Below, piece after piece: positions 12,276 through 23,579 of a stretch of 64,000 nucleotides of DNA. The position numbers and the translations under genes were made by a program. The notes under the pieces are model-generated. The model saw only the letters and a program-made list of their open reading frames with translations. It ran no database searches and was not told the DNA's origin. The stretch comes from Excoecaria cochinchinensis (Eukaryota > Streptophyta > Magnoliopsida > Malpighiales > Euphorbiaceae): positions 6,185,001 through 6,249,000 of the forward strand of contig CANTUQ010000035.1 in the NCBI GenBank assembly GCA_947683425.1, given 5' to 3'. Position 1 is the first letter of the stretch. The number at the start of each line of letters is the position of its first letter.

Positions 12276-13209
12276 GACAAAAGAGTAGAAAAATTTTAAA
12301 ACCAATACACTACATAAATCTTATTATACATCATTGTTTTCATCAGGCATACATCATATAAGATTGAAAAGAAATCAAATTCCTCATATACTCAAAATAT
12401 AAGTTAATCAAAATTTAAAACATGTAATGAAAATTTAACAAGTCATCAAACTTTACTAATTCCAACATTAAGATTATAGAGTCCCAAAACTAAACATATT
12501 TCAAAGATAGAATATTGATCATTAACTTTAAAACTCTCAAGTTACTAGTTGCTTTTAGGACAATTTGTAAGCACACTTCCCCTTAATCCAATCTCATGGT
12601 ATTTTTAGACTTTTCCTTTTTTTTTCTTTTCATTCTTCTTTGTGTTTTGAATATGGGTATTTTTTTTATTTTTATTCATGAATAGCAAGAGAATGTAGTA
12701 TGGGTGCGTTTTACACTCCATCCCATACTTTTCAATTTTGGATGTATATCTTGCTTGCTTTTTCTTTTTATGAACATTGTGGGTGCATTTTATGCTCCAT
12801 CCCATATTATTTTTTTTCTTTTAGAGTCCTCATCCATTATTGACAAGACATAAGGGAAGTATTATGGTTATAGTTTCCATAGGCAACTAAAACCCAAAAA
12901 TTTTAAACTAAATGAGCAAATTCTAACTTATTAACATAGTTAGTAAAAAGACTAAATAATATACAATATTGTAAGAAGTAAAAGAAAATAACTTGAAAAA
13001 CTTAAAACACATGTCAAAATTTTTGAAAAACTAGTAAAATGAGCCTAAGAGATAAATGACTTAACAACCTATATAATATACCAATTGAACAATGCTCTAT
13101 AATAAAACTCGCTAAAAAGCCTAATTAAAAAAATAAAATCACACAAACATTATAACATATAAAACATACTACAAAAACTCATCAAACACAAATAAACTAG
13201 TAAACATAC
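12276..13209 (-). other. Athila-like 3' untranslated region
   Basis: AT-rich non-coding DNA between the internal polypurine-like module and the LTR. I see no gene; the 66-residue frame at 12605-12805 is lysine/asparagine low complexity. A GGGTGCRTTTTAYRCTCCATCCCATA-like segment occurs twice (about 12703-12728 and 12781-12806). Confidence 0.6.
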
Positions 13210-13255
13210 TCACTCTCCCACACTTATAACCTACATTGTCCTCAATGAATGTGAA
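13210..13255 (-). other. Internal polypurine-tract-like module after ORF2
   Basis: Minus sense reads TTGAGGACAATGTAGG, then TTATAAGTGTGGGAGAG. This is a close copy of the module at the LTR border (12238-12275), with GAGGACAA and AAGTGTGGG shared at the same spacing. It sits about 75 bases past the ORF2 stop. Confidence 0.7.
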
Positions 13256-13329
13256 GAAATAAGATAAAAGTAAACAAGAAATATAAAATATAAAATATAA
13301 GTAAAAAGAATCAAGAAAAACTCCCCTAA

Positions 13330-14484
13330 TCATGGTGAAGGTGGAGGTGAGAGAACCAAATACCCAGCTTGAGCTATAAATGTATCCACCTTATGCTCAA
13401 GCCTCCTTTGTCTTTTAGTAATAGAAGAAAGCTGACTTTGCATGGAATGCTGATTTTGCAAAATTTGCTCAAACATGGCTGATACATTGTTCGAAAAAGT
13501 CCCCACATCAGCAGGTGCAGCAGGCACATCAGTTGGAGTATCATGCATAGCATCATCACTACCCTCAGCAGCAACCTCCTCATCTTGTGGAGCAAATGAT
13601 CCTGGAATATCCCTCCAACAAGACCTTGATTGTGGTGGGATTTCCTGAAAATTACTACTAACAACCTCTCCACGCACAAATAAATTTTTTGTGAAATAAA
13701 TACAAGGACGTTCTCTATTATAGGCACTAAGATTGATATCAAAATTTCTAGCAAGTATAGTAATGATATGCCCATGAGTTATAGGTGAATTATGTCTATT
13801 AACACAATGCAACAATTGATTTAAAACCCAATAGGACTAACAGACATCCTTTCTCTTATGCACACTCCACATCAAAAATAGTTCATGTAAAGAAACTCGA
13901 TTAAATTTAGACCTCTTAAAAATCAAAGAAGCAAAAATTTTATGCAAAATCCAATATTTTAAATCCTTGATAAACATGGATTTAGCATCTCTAGCTTTAT
14001 ATGGTGTTTGCAAACCAGTTGAAAAGGACCAAAATGCATTAGGTTTAAAAGATTTAGGTGGGTCAAATAAACTAGATTGTGAAAACCCAAACATGCGATT
14101 CATCATAAAATAAGTCAAAGTGTGTGCTTTTCCATCCAATCGAAAATATACCCAATATTCTTTATCCTCATTCCTTTGCAAAGTGGTATAAAATTCAAGC
14201 ATTAAATCATGATAAATATTCTCATGCATATTGGCAAATCTTATAAAACCACAGTTAGACAACATTTCATTCACAGTATCTAGCATGCCTACCTGCTCTA
14301 ACAAATTTGATGGAAAATACTTACATTGCAAAAATGGTCTGTCATAAAGGGTAAGAAATCGGCTACCTTCATCCACGAAAAATATTAAAAAACTAGCACC
14401 AAATGTGGCAGAGATATCTCCTTCTTCAGCCTCTTATCTTGCTTGTTCAATGCGGGAGGAAGATGGGTTCTTTGTTCTAACCAT
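13330..14484 (-). pseudogene. ATHILA-type ORF2 protein, broken by two stops
   Basis: It runs in one frame of about 384 codons from the ATG at 14484 (MVRTKNPSSS) to 13330. Recognisable blocks, shared with 58289-59006, are LYDR near residue 45, LEFYTTL, FRLDGKAHTL, MMNRMFGFSQ, KPNAFWSF, KDLKYWILHK and HELFLMWSVH. These resemble the plant ATHILA ORF-1 family. The C-terminus (residues about 300-370) is acidic and then heptad-like (FEQILQNQHSMQSQLSSI), a probable coiled coil. Stops interrupt near residue 17 and at about 13828, where the sister copy has Trp (TGG to TAG). Function is unknown; structural or RNA-binding roles have been proposed for such proteins. Confidence 0.75.
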
Positions 14485-14934
14485 GGTGTGTGATAAACAT
14501 AGATTGAAAAAGACAAGAAAGGAAAACCGAAGACAATGAAAGAAGAAAGAATGGAATGAAAATAGAGGAAGAAGAAATTTAGAATACTAAAGGAACTGAG
14601 AAGGCCGAAAGGAATCCAAATGAAAGAAAGAAGATAAAAGGTCTAAAATGAAGTGGTGACTCATGAACAAGGGTGCGAGAAAGGGAAATGTGAAGGAAAT
14701 GTGAAAAGTTAAGTGAAATAAAAAGAAAAGAAGGAATATGAAAAGTCACGATTTTAGGGTTTTGAAATAAAATTTCCCTCTTTTAATTTCTGATTGTTTG
14801 ATTTGAGGGTTTAAAGTTAATCTAAATTAAGTTAATTGAAATTAAGAGAGTAAGTTGAGGAAAAATAAAATTTAATCCAAATTAATATAAAATTAATAAG
14901 TAAATAAAATAAAAGAAAAAAAAACGTATCTGAG

Positions 14935-15170
14935 TATCCAGTCACGCTTCACGAGTCGTGAGGCACCTTCACGACTCGTGAAGCTGCCTCCTTACCAAGG
15001 CAATCTTCTCACAACTCGTGAATTAACATCACGAGTCGCACACCCTGCGAGCATCACCTTTTGTCGCGATCGCGATGCTTACCGCGATCGCGACAGAGGC
15101 CTCAAGCACAATATTGGTATTCTGTCGCGCTAGCGATTATCGTCGCTTGCGAGACAGAATATCACGTCTG
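14935..15170. repeat. Palindrome island before ORF2
   Basis: It contains TTCACGAGTCGTGA, TTCACGACTCGTGAA and decayed copies, then GTCGCGATCGCGA and CCGCGATCGCGAC. These are the same two motif types as in this element's LTRs. It lies 450-690 bases upstream of the ORF2 ATG. Confidence 0.85.
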
Positions 15171-15381
15171 CATTTTATTTTATTTTATTTTTTAAAATAA
15201 ATAACAAAACACATAATTTAACTAAATTTACCTGTAGAACAATAACAAAATTTGTTAGATTATTAAAATTAAAAATATAAAAACATTAATTAACAAATTT
15301 ACACAAACTAGTCTAGAACAACAACAAATACATATAGAAAGAAAACATAATTAAGTAACCTAAATAAAAGACTAGAAAATT

Positions 15382-16749
15382 TTATGGCTTCATGTGCTCC
15401 CTAGGATTCTCTTCTGTGTTACTTGGAAGACATCCAAGATTTCTAGATGGCAAAGAACTTGCTAATTGCCCCAATTGAACCTCAAGATTATGAATAGATG
15501 AAGCATGATTTTTAGTGATTTGGTCAACTTTTGCTTTAAGCTGCTTTTGATTTTCATCTTGAGCACTTATCTTAAAATTTATCTCCTCAATGAATTTATC
15601 AATTTTTCCTTCAAAAGCTCCAAACCTATCTTGTGGTTGTTGGTATCCTACACCCCTATTTTGGTTATTGTTATTATTTCCCCATGACAAATTAGGATGG
15701 CTCCTCCAACCAGGGTTATAGGTATTAGAATATGGATTCCCACGCCCTTGTCCTTGGACAAAATTAACTTGTTCCTCCTTACTAACCATTCCTAAATTGC
15801 AATTGCCACTAACATGCCCTTGTTGACCACAAATATTGCATGCATTTGATGGATTTCATCCCATACTAAGGCTATTAAACCTATGAGTTAAAGCTTCAAT
15901 TTGTGCTTGTAATGCAACCACAGGATCTATTGAATGGACCCCCCTAGCGTTAGAGTTATTACATTCCCTTACTCTTTCAGTAGGCCACATACAATTATTC
16001 ATGGACATTTCTTCCAATAGCTCAAATGCTGCTTCAGTTGTTTTCCTCATAAGGGAACCTCCAATTGCAGCATCTATGGTATCTCTTGTGGTAGGGTTCA
16101 CCACATTATAGAAGGTTTGCATCAATAGCTCTCTTGGAAGGTTGTGATGTGGACACATTCGCTGTAATTCCTTAAACCTTTCCCATGCTTCATACAAAGA
16201 CTCATTATTAAATTACACAAAAGTTGTGATATCTTTAATGATTTTGGCAGTTTTGCCTAGAGGGAAGTACTTGGATAAAAATGCTTAGGCCAATTGGTCC
16301 CAAGTGGTTATTGATCCTCTAGTTAATGAATTCAACCAAGCCTTGGCTTTATCCTTTAAAGTGAAAAGAAAAAGTCTAAGCTTAATTGCATCATTATAAA
16401 CTCCAATAATTTTAAAAGTATCACATATCTCTACAAAATTTGCCAAATGAGCATTAGGATCCTCATTTGCCAAACCATAAAATTGAATACTATTTTGTAT
16501 CATTTGCAAAAGAGAAGGTTTAATTTCAAATTGGTTAGCATTTACCGTAGGCCTTACCACATCTTGTTGAGCACCACTCAATGCGGGTGTAGCAAAATCC
16601 ATCAACCTTGGTGGATTTTCCTCTTCAGCCATTATTGGTCTCTTATTCTTATTCTTCTTTTTATTGGATTTTCTGTTACTTGACAAATATCTCTCTATTT
16701 AAGGATTCAAAGGTTCAAGCTCTTCTTGAGAACTTCTAGTACTAGGCAT
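15382..16749 (-). pseudogene. gag: Athila-like gag with CCHC knuckle, broken
   Basis: It starts at the ATG at 16749 (MPSTRSSQEELEPLNP) and ends REHMKP-stop at 15382, about 455 codons. A basic KSNKKKNKNKR stretch is followed by the Retrotrans_gag core: FEICDTF-like ICDTF, LRLFLFTLKDKAKAWL and WERFKELQRMCPHH. The CCHC knuckle CNICGQQGHVSGNC lies at about 15795-15840, then an N/Q/G-rich tail and a short helical end. Interruptions are TAA near residue 17 (Glu in the sister copy), TAA after WDQLA (Gln in the sister copy), TGA just before the knuckle (Gly in the sister copy), and a small frame disturbance near 16200-16280. This is the only replication-type protein in the element. Confidence 0.85.
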
Positions 16750-16884
16750 GAACTTATCAAATCCTGTAAAAACAACACAAAACAAAAATTAAGTCAATTA
16801 AACAAACAGACAAACAAAATAAAATAAATATTTTAATCCAAAATCTTAAATCAAGTTTCACAATGGCAATAAATAAAACATCAA

Positions 16885-16902
16885 TCCCCAGCAATAGCGC
16901 CA
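16885..16902 (-). other. Primer-binding site (Athila type)
   Basis: The minus strand reads TGGCGCTATTGCTGGGGA, a diverged form of the TGGCGCCGTTGCCGGGGA seen at 43300-43317. That form is typical of Athila-group elements and probably matches tRNA-Asp. It is six bases from the LTR. Confidence 0.75.
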
Positions 16903-16908
16903 AAAACT

Positions 16909-18406
16909 TGTTAGCCTATTTTATATGTGCTAATTCCGCAAGCATACGGTGTATCGAAATAGTAAAAAAGATGTTGATCCCATGAGGAATATGCTAGTTA
17001 TTACACACTATTACTACTCAATTTTAATCTTGTTTACAATGATCATTAATTTGTGAGTTAAATCTAAACTACTTTATTATAAAAACTAATTAAACCTAGT
17101 TCATGTTAATCAAAGAAGACAAAACATATAATGAAGAATTAATAATTATAAAACTTGATTCCATCATATAATTATAATTTTAATCTCTTAAGCAAGCCAA
17201 GTTGGAATAAAGTTCCAATTTTCTCTTTCAACATAAATTAGAGTGCCTAAAACATACATTTATAATTCTAACTCACAATTTTCATTGATGAATTAGAGGG
17301 TTATACATGCAAATTTCAGGAATAATCACCAACCTATAACAACCACCTAACATTACGATCTCTAAAATAATGCTTCAATGATGAATTTCTATTAGATGTA
17401 AGTAAGAATTCATCATTCAATTAAACTCATACTTATAATAATCATGCATCAAATACTAATAGAAAACTCTACATTAAAAGACTATTAATTTAGATGGAAA
17501 TAGAAAATAGCAATAATATTCAAGTTGTCAAATAATATTCATTTGATTTACGGAGAAGAAATAATAGATAAGAGTAATGAGAAAGAAATCTTTCAACCCT
17601 TTACTCAAACCCTTGTAAAAATTCTTCTTCTCCTTGGTCTTCTTCTTCAAAACATGAAAACTAACTAAGAACTTTTACAAAAAATAAAATTTAACTTGTA
17701 ATAGAAATAATCCTTAAAATTTCATCCTCTAAAATTACAGTTGAGATCTAAATTTATATAAGTCCAAAAGTTGTGTTCCCTCCTTCAAAAGTTGCAAGTG
17801 TTGGTGAAAAATTATGCCTTTTTATGTGACTTTTGAAGAATAACTGTCCCAACGAATAGTTCTGTCGCGATCGCGAGACTGCCGCGCCCTCGACAGAACA
17901 TGGATGCCCTTTCTTTCCTTTTCTTTTCTTCCTTTCTTCTCCTCTTCTCTCTGGCCATTCACGACTCGTGATGTTCTTTCACGAGTCATGAGCCTTGTGT
18001 GTGAGTTGTGAGCCAAACTCACGTCTCGTGAACTGCTTTCGCCTTCCTTCTTCTTCTCCTCTTGCTGATTTCTTCCTGGATAGTCATGACTCGTGATCAC
18101 TTCTCACGAGTCATGAATCATACTCCCTTGCTCTTTCCTTTCTGTGTCTGCGCTTCTCACTCCATACCTGCACTTTCATGACTCGTGATCTACTTTCACG
18201 AGTCGTGAATCTTCTTCAGCTCTTCCTCTTTGCCTACATTTCTTTACTATTCACACTCTTTTCTTCCCTTTTCTCCTAAATCCACCTATAGAACACATAA
18301 ACACATAAACTAACCCAAATAATATGAAAAATATAAATAATTACATATTTAACTTTATAGTTTACATAAAATATATACTAAATAATACTTCAATTATACC
18401 CTATCA
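16909..18406 (-). repeat. 5' LTR of the Athila-like element (1.50 kb)
   Basis: This is the partner of 10727-12237, with the same termini and palindrome island (17860-18212). The two LTRs differ by scattered transitions and small indels, for example a shortened GC block near 17885. The insertion is therefore not recent. Confidence 0.9.
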
Positions 18407-19229
18407 CCTATACTCCTTGGGATGACCAGGTACCTATGCTATCATCCCCATAGTCTGAGCTGTTGCTGCATCCACATAAATATCCTTGTCTGGTAGAGGC
18501 CCAAATCTCCCTAGATGAACTCTAAGATGTAACAACAGTATGGTGATAATGCCTTCAGCTCATATGGCCCCTGTTCCTGCCTCACCAGATTAGCCAATAT
18601 CTCATGGCTAATATTGAGGTGTTGTCCTATTACAATCGCCTATAGAAGCTAGATCTCTACCTCGTTAACCAACCCAGGATTACCTGCCTAGCCCAAATAG
18701 GAACTAGAAAGTACTCTATGCACATACCTCAGCGCCTGTGATGAGAGCATAGTGCTCTTTACCATATCATGGTCATATAGTGCCCCCAGCATGGTGATGG
18801 CTTCCCAGTGCTGCCTCCTGATGGCTCTCTGTGGTTTCACCATGTCTCTCTCATGCGTGAACCCTATGGCCTATGCAAAAACAAGGCAGGTCATACTAAA
18901 GTGGTCTCCCCAGATCTGAAACTGAATCACCCCCTCCTCTGTATCTGACCTCTAAAACCCCCTGTAGTGGAAGGTGGCTAGGAACTCTCTCGTAACCTTT
19001 GAGTATGTCTGGAATGCAGGCTGAAGTAACTCAGTCCATGCCGCTGCCTCTAACAGTGCCTCCACCTTGTGTATGACCCCCATGTACTGGAGGAAGGGCT
19101 TGGAGATGTACCGACTGGCGCGAACTATACGTGTGCTAGGGCCTGAAATCGCTCCCTAAGATCAAAGCCCATGCACTTTGGACCCTCAGGCTCGAGCTGC
19201 TCTCGAGGAACGTTGCATCTCGGAGGCAT
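18407..19229 (-). pseudogene. Old ATHILA-type ORF, N-terminal part
   Basis: Minus-strand translation from an ATG at 19229 (MPPRCNVPREQLEPEG) gives LRERFQAL, then after stops EFLATFHY, IQFQIWGDHFSM, VKPQRAIRRQHWEAI and HRVLSSSYLG. The pattern of FLATF followed by FRLxG/IWGDH-like and HRxL blocks matches the ATHILA ORF-1 layout seen intact at 38571-40094. Many stops and at least one frameshift are present. It was split by the 10727-18406 insertion; the C-terminal piece is read at 10427-10726. Confidence 0.6.
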
Positions 19230-20729
19230 CTTGAAAATAAGAGAGTCAGTTTTGTGTGATAATCGCAAGTAAACTAAGAATACTTTCAAAATTTTTAGAA
19301 ATTTCGGCAGCATTTTGGCTAGGATGTGTCTACCAAAAAAAATCTGCAGCATCCCGTCAAGGATGTGCCCAACCAAAAATTTTTGGTAGCATCCAGGCAA
19401 GGATGTGCCCAACGTCCTGCATGAAAAACTCAGAAGGACAGGCCTCAGGCCCCAACAACAATTTCACAAGCGAAATTATTTTATAAAACAACTAAGCATT
19501 CAACTGGGTAGCCTTGTTCTATCCCTAACTATTTGTCATACAAAGACATATTTCTAAATCCTATTATGCTATTTTATTTTATTTTGTTTTTGTTTTTTTT
19601 TATTTTTATTTTGCTTTCTTGGTATTTACTTCATAACTGTTAGTGTACAAGGTCCAATATTTGCAAAAAATAAATGGGCAAAAATTATCCTACATTTTGA
19701 AGCATGCTCATCTATCATGCATTCAGAATAAAAATTTAAATAAAAAAAAGTTAAAATAATGAGGAAAACACGATAAAACTAACCTGGTAGTTGACGGAAT
19801 GGACTAAAAAATAACTCTAAAAAATTGCAAAAAAACTAGCCCTAGACGTGCGTGACGGTGAGAGGATCATTTGGTGTAAATGGCATGCAAAACGGGTGTA
19901 AAACAAAGGAGAAAATAAAGAGAAACCAAGACTGGGCATCGGTTTGTGCAAGGAAGAAAGGGAGAAGAAAAAGAAAGGAAGAAAGAAACTAAGCAGGTGC
20001 ATAACCACTTAGCTTAAATAGATTTCGTTGACCGACGGGCAACCCATCAAAGGACTAAGTGATGGGCACTCCCTACAAGCCCGTCGGTGATTTCGAATTC
20101 TTTTTTTTTTCTTTTAAATATTTTAAAATACTTCCTGACTAGATGCATACCTTTTTGGGGCATTGTGACACGCACCCATTTTAGAGGGACCGTTTTATCT
20201 AGACCACTTCCACATTTAGGGAAGGCTACGCGAAGGTCTCTAACCCTAAAAATTGGTTGCTTTGTAGTGGTCAAAGAGTTCAACCCAACTCGCCTAACTT
20301 GAGTCCTTAGGGGATGAGTCTTGCATTTAAGGGTACCTTTATCCCATTAGTGGCGATCAACCTCAAAATGCATTTTTTAAGGCATCACAAGGTAGGTTAA
20401 ATAAAGTCGCAACCTAATATAACATGGAAAAGTGGTCTAACCTCAGAGTCTCACTCTTTTTCATACCCTTAATTAATATTGAGTTAAGTTTGAGCCTTTA
20501 AATTAACCATTTTATCTCTCTTCTCACATGTGTGTAAAATGACAAAAATATAAGGTGCACTCAATCATTTTGGAAAGTGATGTCAAACATGGTATATAAC
20601 ATGCTTCTTGACTTCATTTAAATGTATCCTAGCCTGGCATATTCATACATCAAATTGGCTATTTATTCATTTTATTTAGATAAGCACATTAGTCATCTCG
20701 TACAAATTGGGAAGAATATTTTATTGTGA
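19230..20729. other. Non-coding spacer with hairpin and degraded repeats
   Basis: No gene is seen. Three approximate copies of a 35-50-base unit containing AGCATCC...AAGGATGTGCCCAAC lie at 19305-19412. A nested hairpin is at 20031-20088. At 20330-20365, CTTTATCCCATTAGTGGC resembles the sense 3' part of the Tat LTR near 30800-30840, so a decayed 5' LTR of the next element may lie at about 20100-20700. The boundaries could not be fixed. Confidence 0.45.
20031..20088. repeat. Nested GC-rich hairpin
   Basis: ACCGACGGGC (20031-20040) pairs perfectly with GCCCGTCGGT (20079-20088). Inside it, CCCATCA (20043-20049) pairs with TGATGGG (20060-20066). It lies about 800 bases upstream of the ATHILA-type ATG at 19229. 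Confidence 0.85.
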
Positions 20730-20798
20730 ACTAGGAAGGGGATCAGCCCCAAAGATGTAGATCTGCGTGAGGAAGAGCTGCTTCCCCAGAGGTTCTAG

Positions 20799-21917
20799 AT
20801 GCCGAATTTGCCAAAATTCGACGGCACCTTGGACCCTTTGGCACACATCAAGCAGTACGCCCTAATCATGAAGGGCACAAGGCTTACAAAGAAACAAAAG
20901 GTGGAGTACTTTTGCCTTAATCTGATGGGGCCAACAATCTATTGGTACCATAGGTTGGATAGGAGATCAAAGGAAGACTTGGATCTACTAACGGGATAGT
21001 TTATGAAGCAATAGGACTGTAGCACCTGAATAGAAGTGACGCTGAAAGACCTCGAGCTACTGCAATAGAAGTCCGGTGAGTCTTTACATGATTACCGTAC
21101 TTGATGGAGGAATCGAGTTATGGAGATGAAGAGGAAGCCCGACACCTCGGATCAAATCAGACTGTTCATCAGGAATGCGAGCCCGTATTTAAGGGAAAGG
21201 CTTAAGATGAAAGGCTTTAAGGATTGGGAATCCTTAAAAGATATCGCCATAGAAGCCAAAGCAGAATATCTGGCAAGGAAGGCCAGCAATGATAATTTCA
21301 CTTGAAAGAACTATGGGCCTCAAGGAGGAGGAAAGTTGGGTGTCTCCAGAAGCAGCAATAATAGAGCGAGCAAGGTAGAGGAAGTTTCAACCACTGATGT
21401 GAGCCAGAGACAATACTCAAATTTGGGAAGGTCGTTATCTTGGGTTTTAGAGAGACTGATGAAAGAAGGAAAGCTTCAACCATTGCCAGCTAGGCCGACT
21501 AAGAATCATGGCCAGCCAAATCATAGGGGTGATCAATATTGTGCTTTCTACCAGCACATCGACCATCTCACTGACTACTATAGGACTTTGAGGGATAGAG
21601 TCCAAGACCTTATCGACAGTACACATATTTCTAACCCCGAGAAGAGGGAAAAGAAAAAGAAGGTTGGGTATAATGATGTTCCTCCGCCCATTTTTATGAT
21701 AGGTTCTAGCCTGCCGAAGTGGTATGTGCTAAGGGACCAGTATGGCAATGACTATGTGGCTATTATTCATCCCAAGCAGGGGATTGGTGAAGAGGAACCT
21801 CAAGTTGGCATGATAGAGTGCTGGGATTCAACTATTGAAAGCGAGGCCAAAGAAGTCCAAGAGCCAAAGGATTTGTGGAACTTTAGAGATAAAGAGGAGG
21901 TACAAGAGGTATAAGCT
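20799..21917 (+). pseudogene. gag: Tat-like gag, broken
   Basis: The frame probably begins upstream of 20799: residues before MPNLPKFDGTLDP are in frame after a stop. The Retrotrans_gag core has FDGTLDP, KKQKVEYFCLNLMG and YLRERLKMKGF. Further on, LSWVLERLMKEGKLQPL precedes a decayed zinc-binding box, YCAFYQHIDHLTDYY, where the expected last Cys is Tyr. Stops occur at about 21000, 21015, 21066, 21304 and 21915. From here to 25484 everything lies in one reading frame, so gag and pol were a single polyprotein. Confidence 0.8.
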
Positions 21918-22710
21918 GTGATCCGGAGCGGCAGTGTGATTCTAAAGGTAGAGAGACCTCAAGATCCAACGCCTATACTTGCAAGAAAGGAGCCCGAGGA
22001 GGACGGGTTAATGAAACAGTTGAAGAAAACAGAGGCTCAGATATCCATTTGGGATTTGCTAATGCAATCCCCATCACATAGGCAGAAGTTAGTAGAAGCC
22101 TTATGTGAGTCCACTGTTGTCACCACTATCTCACCATCTGAGTTACTGGATTTAGTTAAAGGGAGCTCGAGAGAAAATTTGGTTTATTCTGATGCAGATT
22201 TACCACCTGAGAGCCGCAAACACAATCGCCCATTGTACATCAAGGCACAGATCAATGGCAAGAATACCCCCTGTGTGATGGTTGATGACGGCTCTTCCAT
22301 AAATGTATGCCCTTTGGTGGCACTTTCGGCTTTTAGTTTGAATGAAAACATATTGAGCAGATCTGACCTAACCATCACCGCTTATGACAATTCAAGGAGG
22401 CAAGCTACTGGGACTTTCAAGGAGCAGGTGAGAACTGGGCCAGTTGAGACAGAAACTGAATTTGTCGTCCTGCCTATCCTAGCCAACTTCGTGGTGCTAC
22501 TAGAAAGGCCCTGGTTTTATAAGCTTGGAGGGGTTCCGTCTACCCTCCACCAAATGATCAAGATCCCATATGAGGGCCAAGTTGTAACAGTCAAGGCAGC
22601 TAGCGATAATCAAGTGTTGGTACTCGAAATTTTCAATCAACCCTTTAGTGGGTTCCATATAGCTATGGTGAATGAAGAGGATGGTTTAGTAGAGAGCCCT
22701 TAAGTTTTCA
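21918..22710 (+). pseudogene. pol: Tat-like aspartic protease region
   Basis: The protease active site is read as VMVDDGSSINVCP near 22278-22316, with DDGS taking the place of the usual D-S/T-G. Downstream blocks are SDLTITAYDNSRRQATG and RPWFYKLGGVPSTLHQ (22508-22560). The frame is open from the stop at 21915 to a TAA at 22701. It would cut the polyprotein during particle maturation. A parallel copy is split between 31843-32079 and 47045-47190. Confidence 0.8.
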
Positions 22711-22712
22711 AC

Positions 22713-23579
22713 ATGATGAAGAGAATAAACTTCTTCCCGGGGGCCGGTTTGGGCAAAAATTCACAAGGGCCTCAGGCACCTGTCACTACTAGAGGGCAAA
22801 AGGATAGAAGCGGTTTGGGTTATACCACTAAAGCCAAGAAGAATGAACTTGGGGAGAAGCCTGCAAAGATCCCGCACCTTTTAGAGAGCTTTGTGCTAGC
22901 TACATCAGTGTGCGCCTATTGTGGAGAAGCAGGGCCACAGTGGATTGGCGGCAAGATCACCCCGGCCTTCGAGATCTTCAAAGATGTTTTTAACTGGTCC
23001 GATGGAATGGTTAAATCCATAGAAGGTTTCTGGGATGAGGAGATCCTCAACCAAAGCTTGGTTTGGGATCGGGAAGTTCCTGAGGAGATCGTCACTGATA
23101 GTCTGTTGGCCACCCGGGTGAAAGGCAAAGAAAAAGTGGAAGTTAAAGTGGCTGTGCTAGAATTGGAGAACCTGAAGATCATAGATGACCAAGACGGTGC
23201 ACCATCAACTTCAGTGTCGGCATCAATGGAAGATGTTAATGATAGCTTTTTTGATGTACTCTTTATCCCTGAACTATTTAAAAATTATGCTTATAATTCT
23301 GAGTTTGTTAATGAGATGAATGGCTTTGATTACTTGTGCGATGTTTCTCATGATTTCATTATGCATGATAACGAAAATGAATCATTCATATTTGACATTA
23401 ACTCAACTAATACTACCTCATTTAATCTTGGGACTTTGAAAAAACCAAAGGAAATCTTGATAGCATCAGATGTAACTCCTGAAGAGAGGTTAAAATTTGA
23501 GAGAATTTTTAAACTATATGAAAAAGTCTTTGCCTGGACCTACGAAGACATGTCGGGAATTGATCAAGAAGTTGCCTAA
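22713..23579 (+). pseudogene. G-patch-like segment and linker to reverse transcriptase
   Basis: The segment opens MMKRINFFPGAGLGKNSQG, followed by PVTTRGQKDRSGLGY. The spacing of glycines (GxGLGKxxQG...GLG) fits a G-patch, a glycine-rich nucleic-acid-binding motif. The same motif occurs in the sister copy at 47265-47380. The middle is acidic and poorly conserved, including ITPAFEIFKDVFNWSDGM, and has no recognised domain. The end, VTPEERLKFERIFKLYEKVFAWTYEDM, is the usual entry into the Ty3 reverse transcriptase. A TAA ends the frame at 23577. Confidence 0.65.

Larger units (their letters stand above)
10727..18406 (-). mobile_element. Non-autonomous Athila-like LTR element with both LTRs
   Basis: LTRs lie at 10727-12237 and 16909-18406, starting TGTTAGCC and ending CTATCA on the plus strand. 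Internal order in minus sense: primer-binding site (16902-16885), gag (16749-15382), palindrome-rich spacer (15170-14935), ORF2 of ATHILA type (14484-13330), polypurine-like module (13255-13210), 3' untranslated region and the true polypurine tract at 12238. The 4.7-kb interior has no protease, reverse transcriptase or integrase motif. Flanks are CTTGT (10722-10726) and CCTAT (18407-18411), which may be a target duplication changed by two transitions. A second copy of the family is at 58289-63571. Confidence 0.85.
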
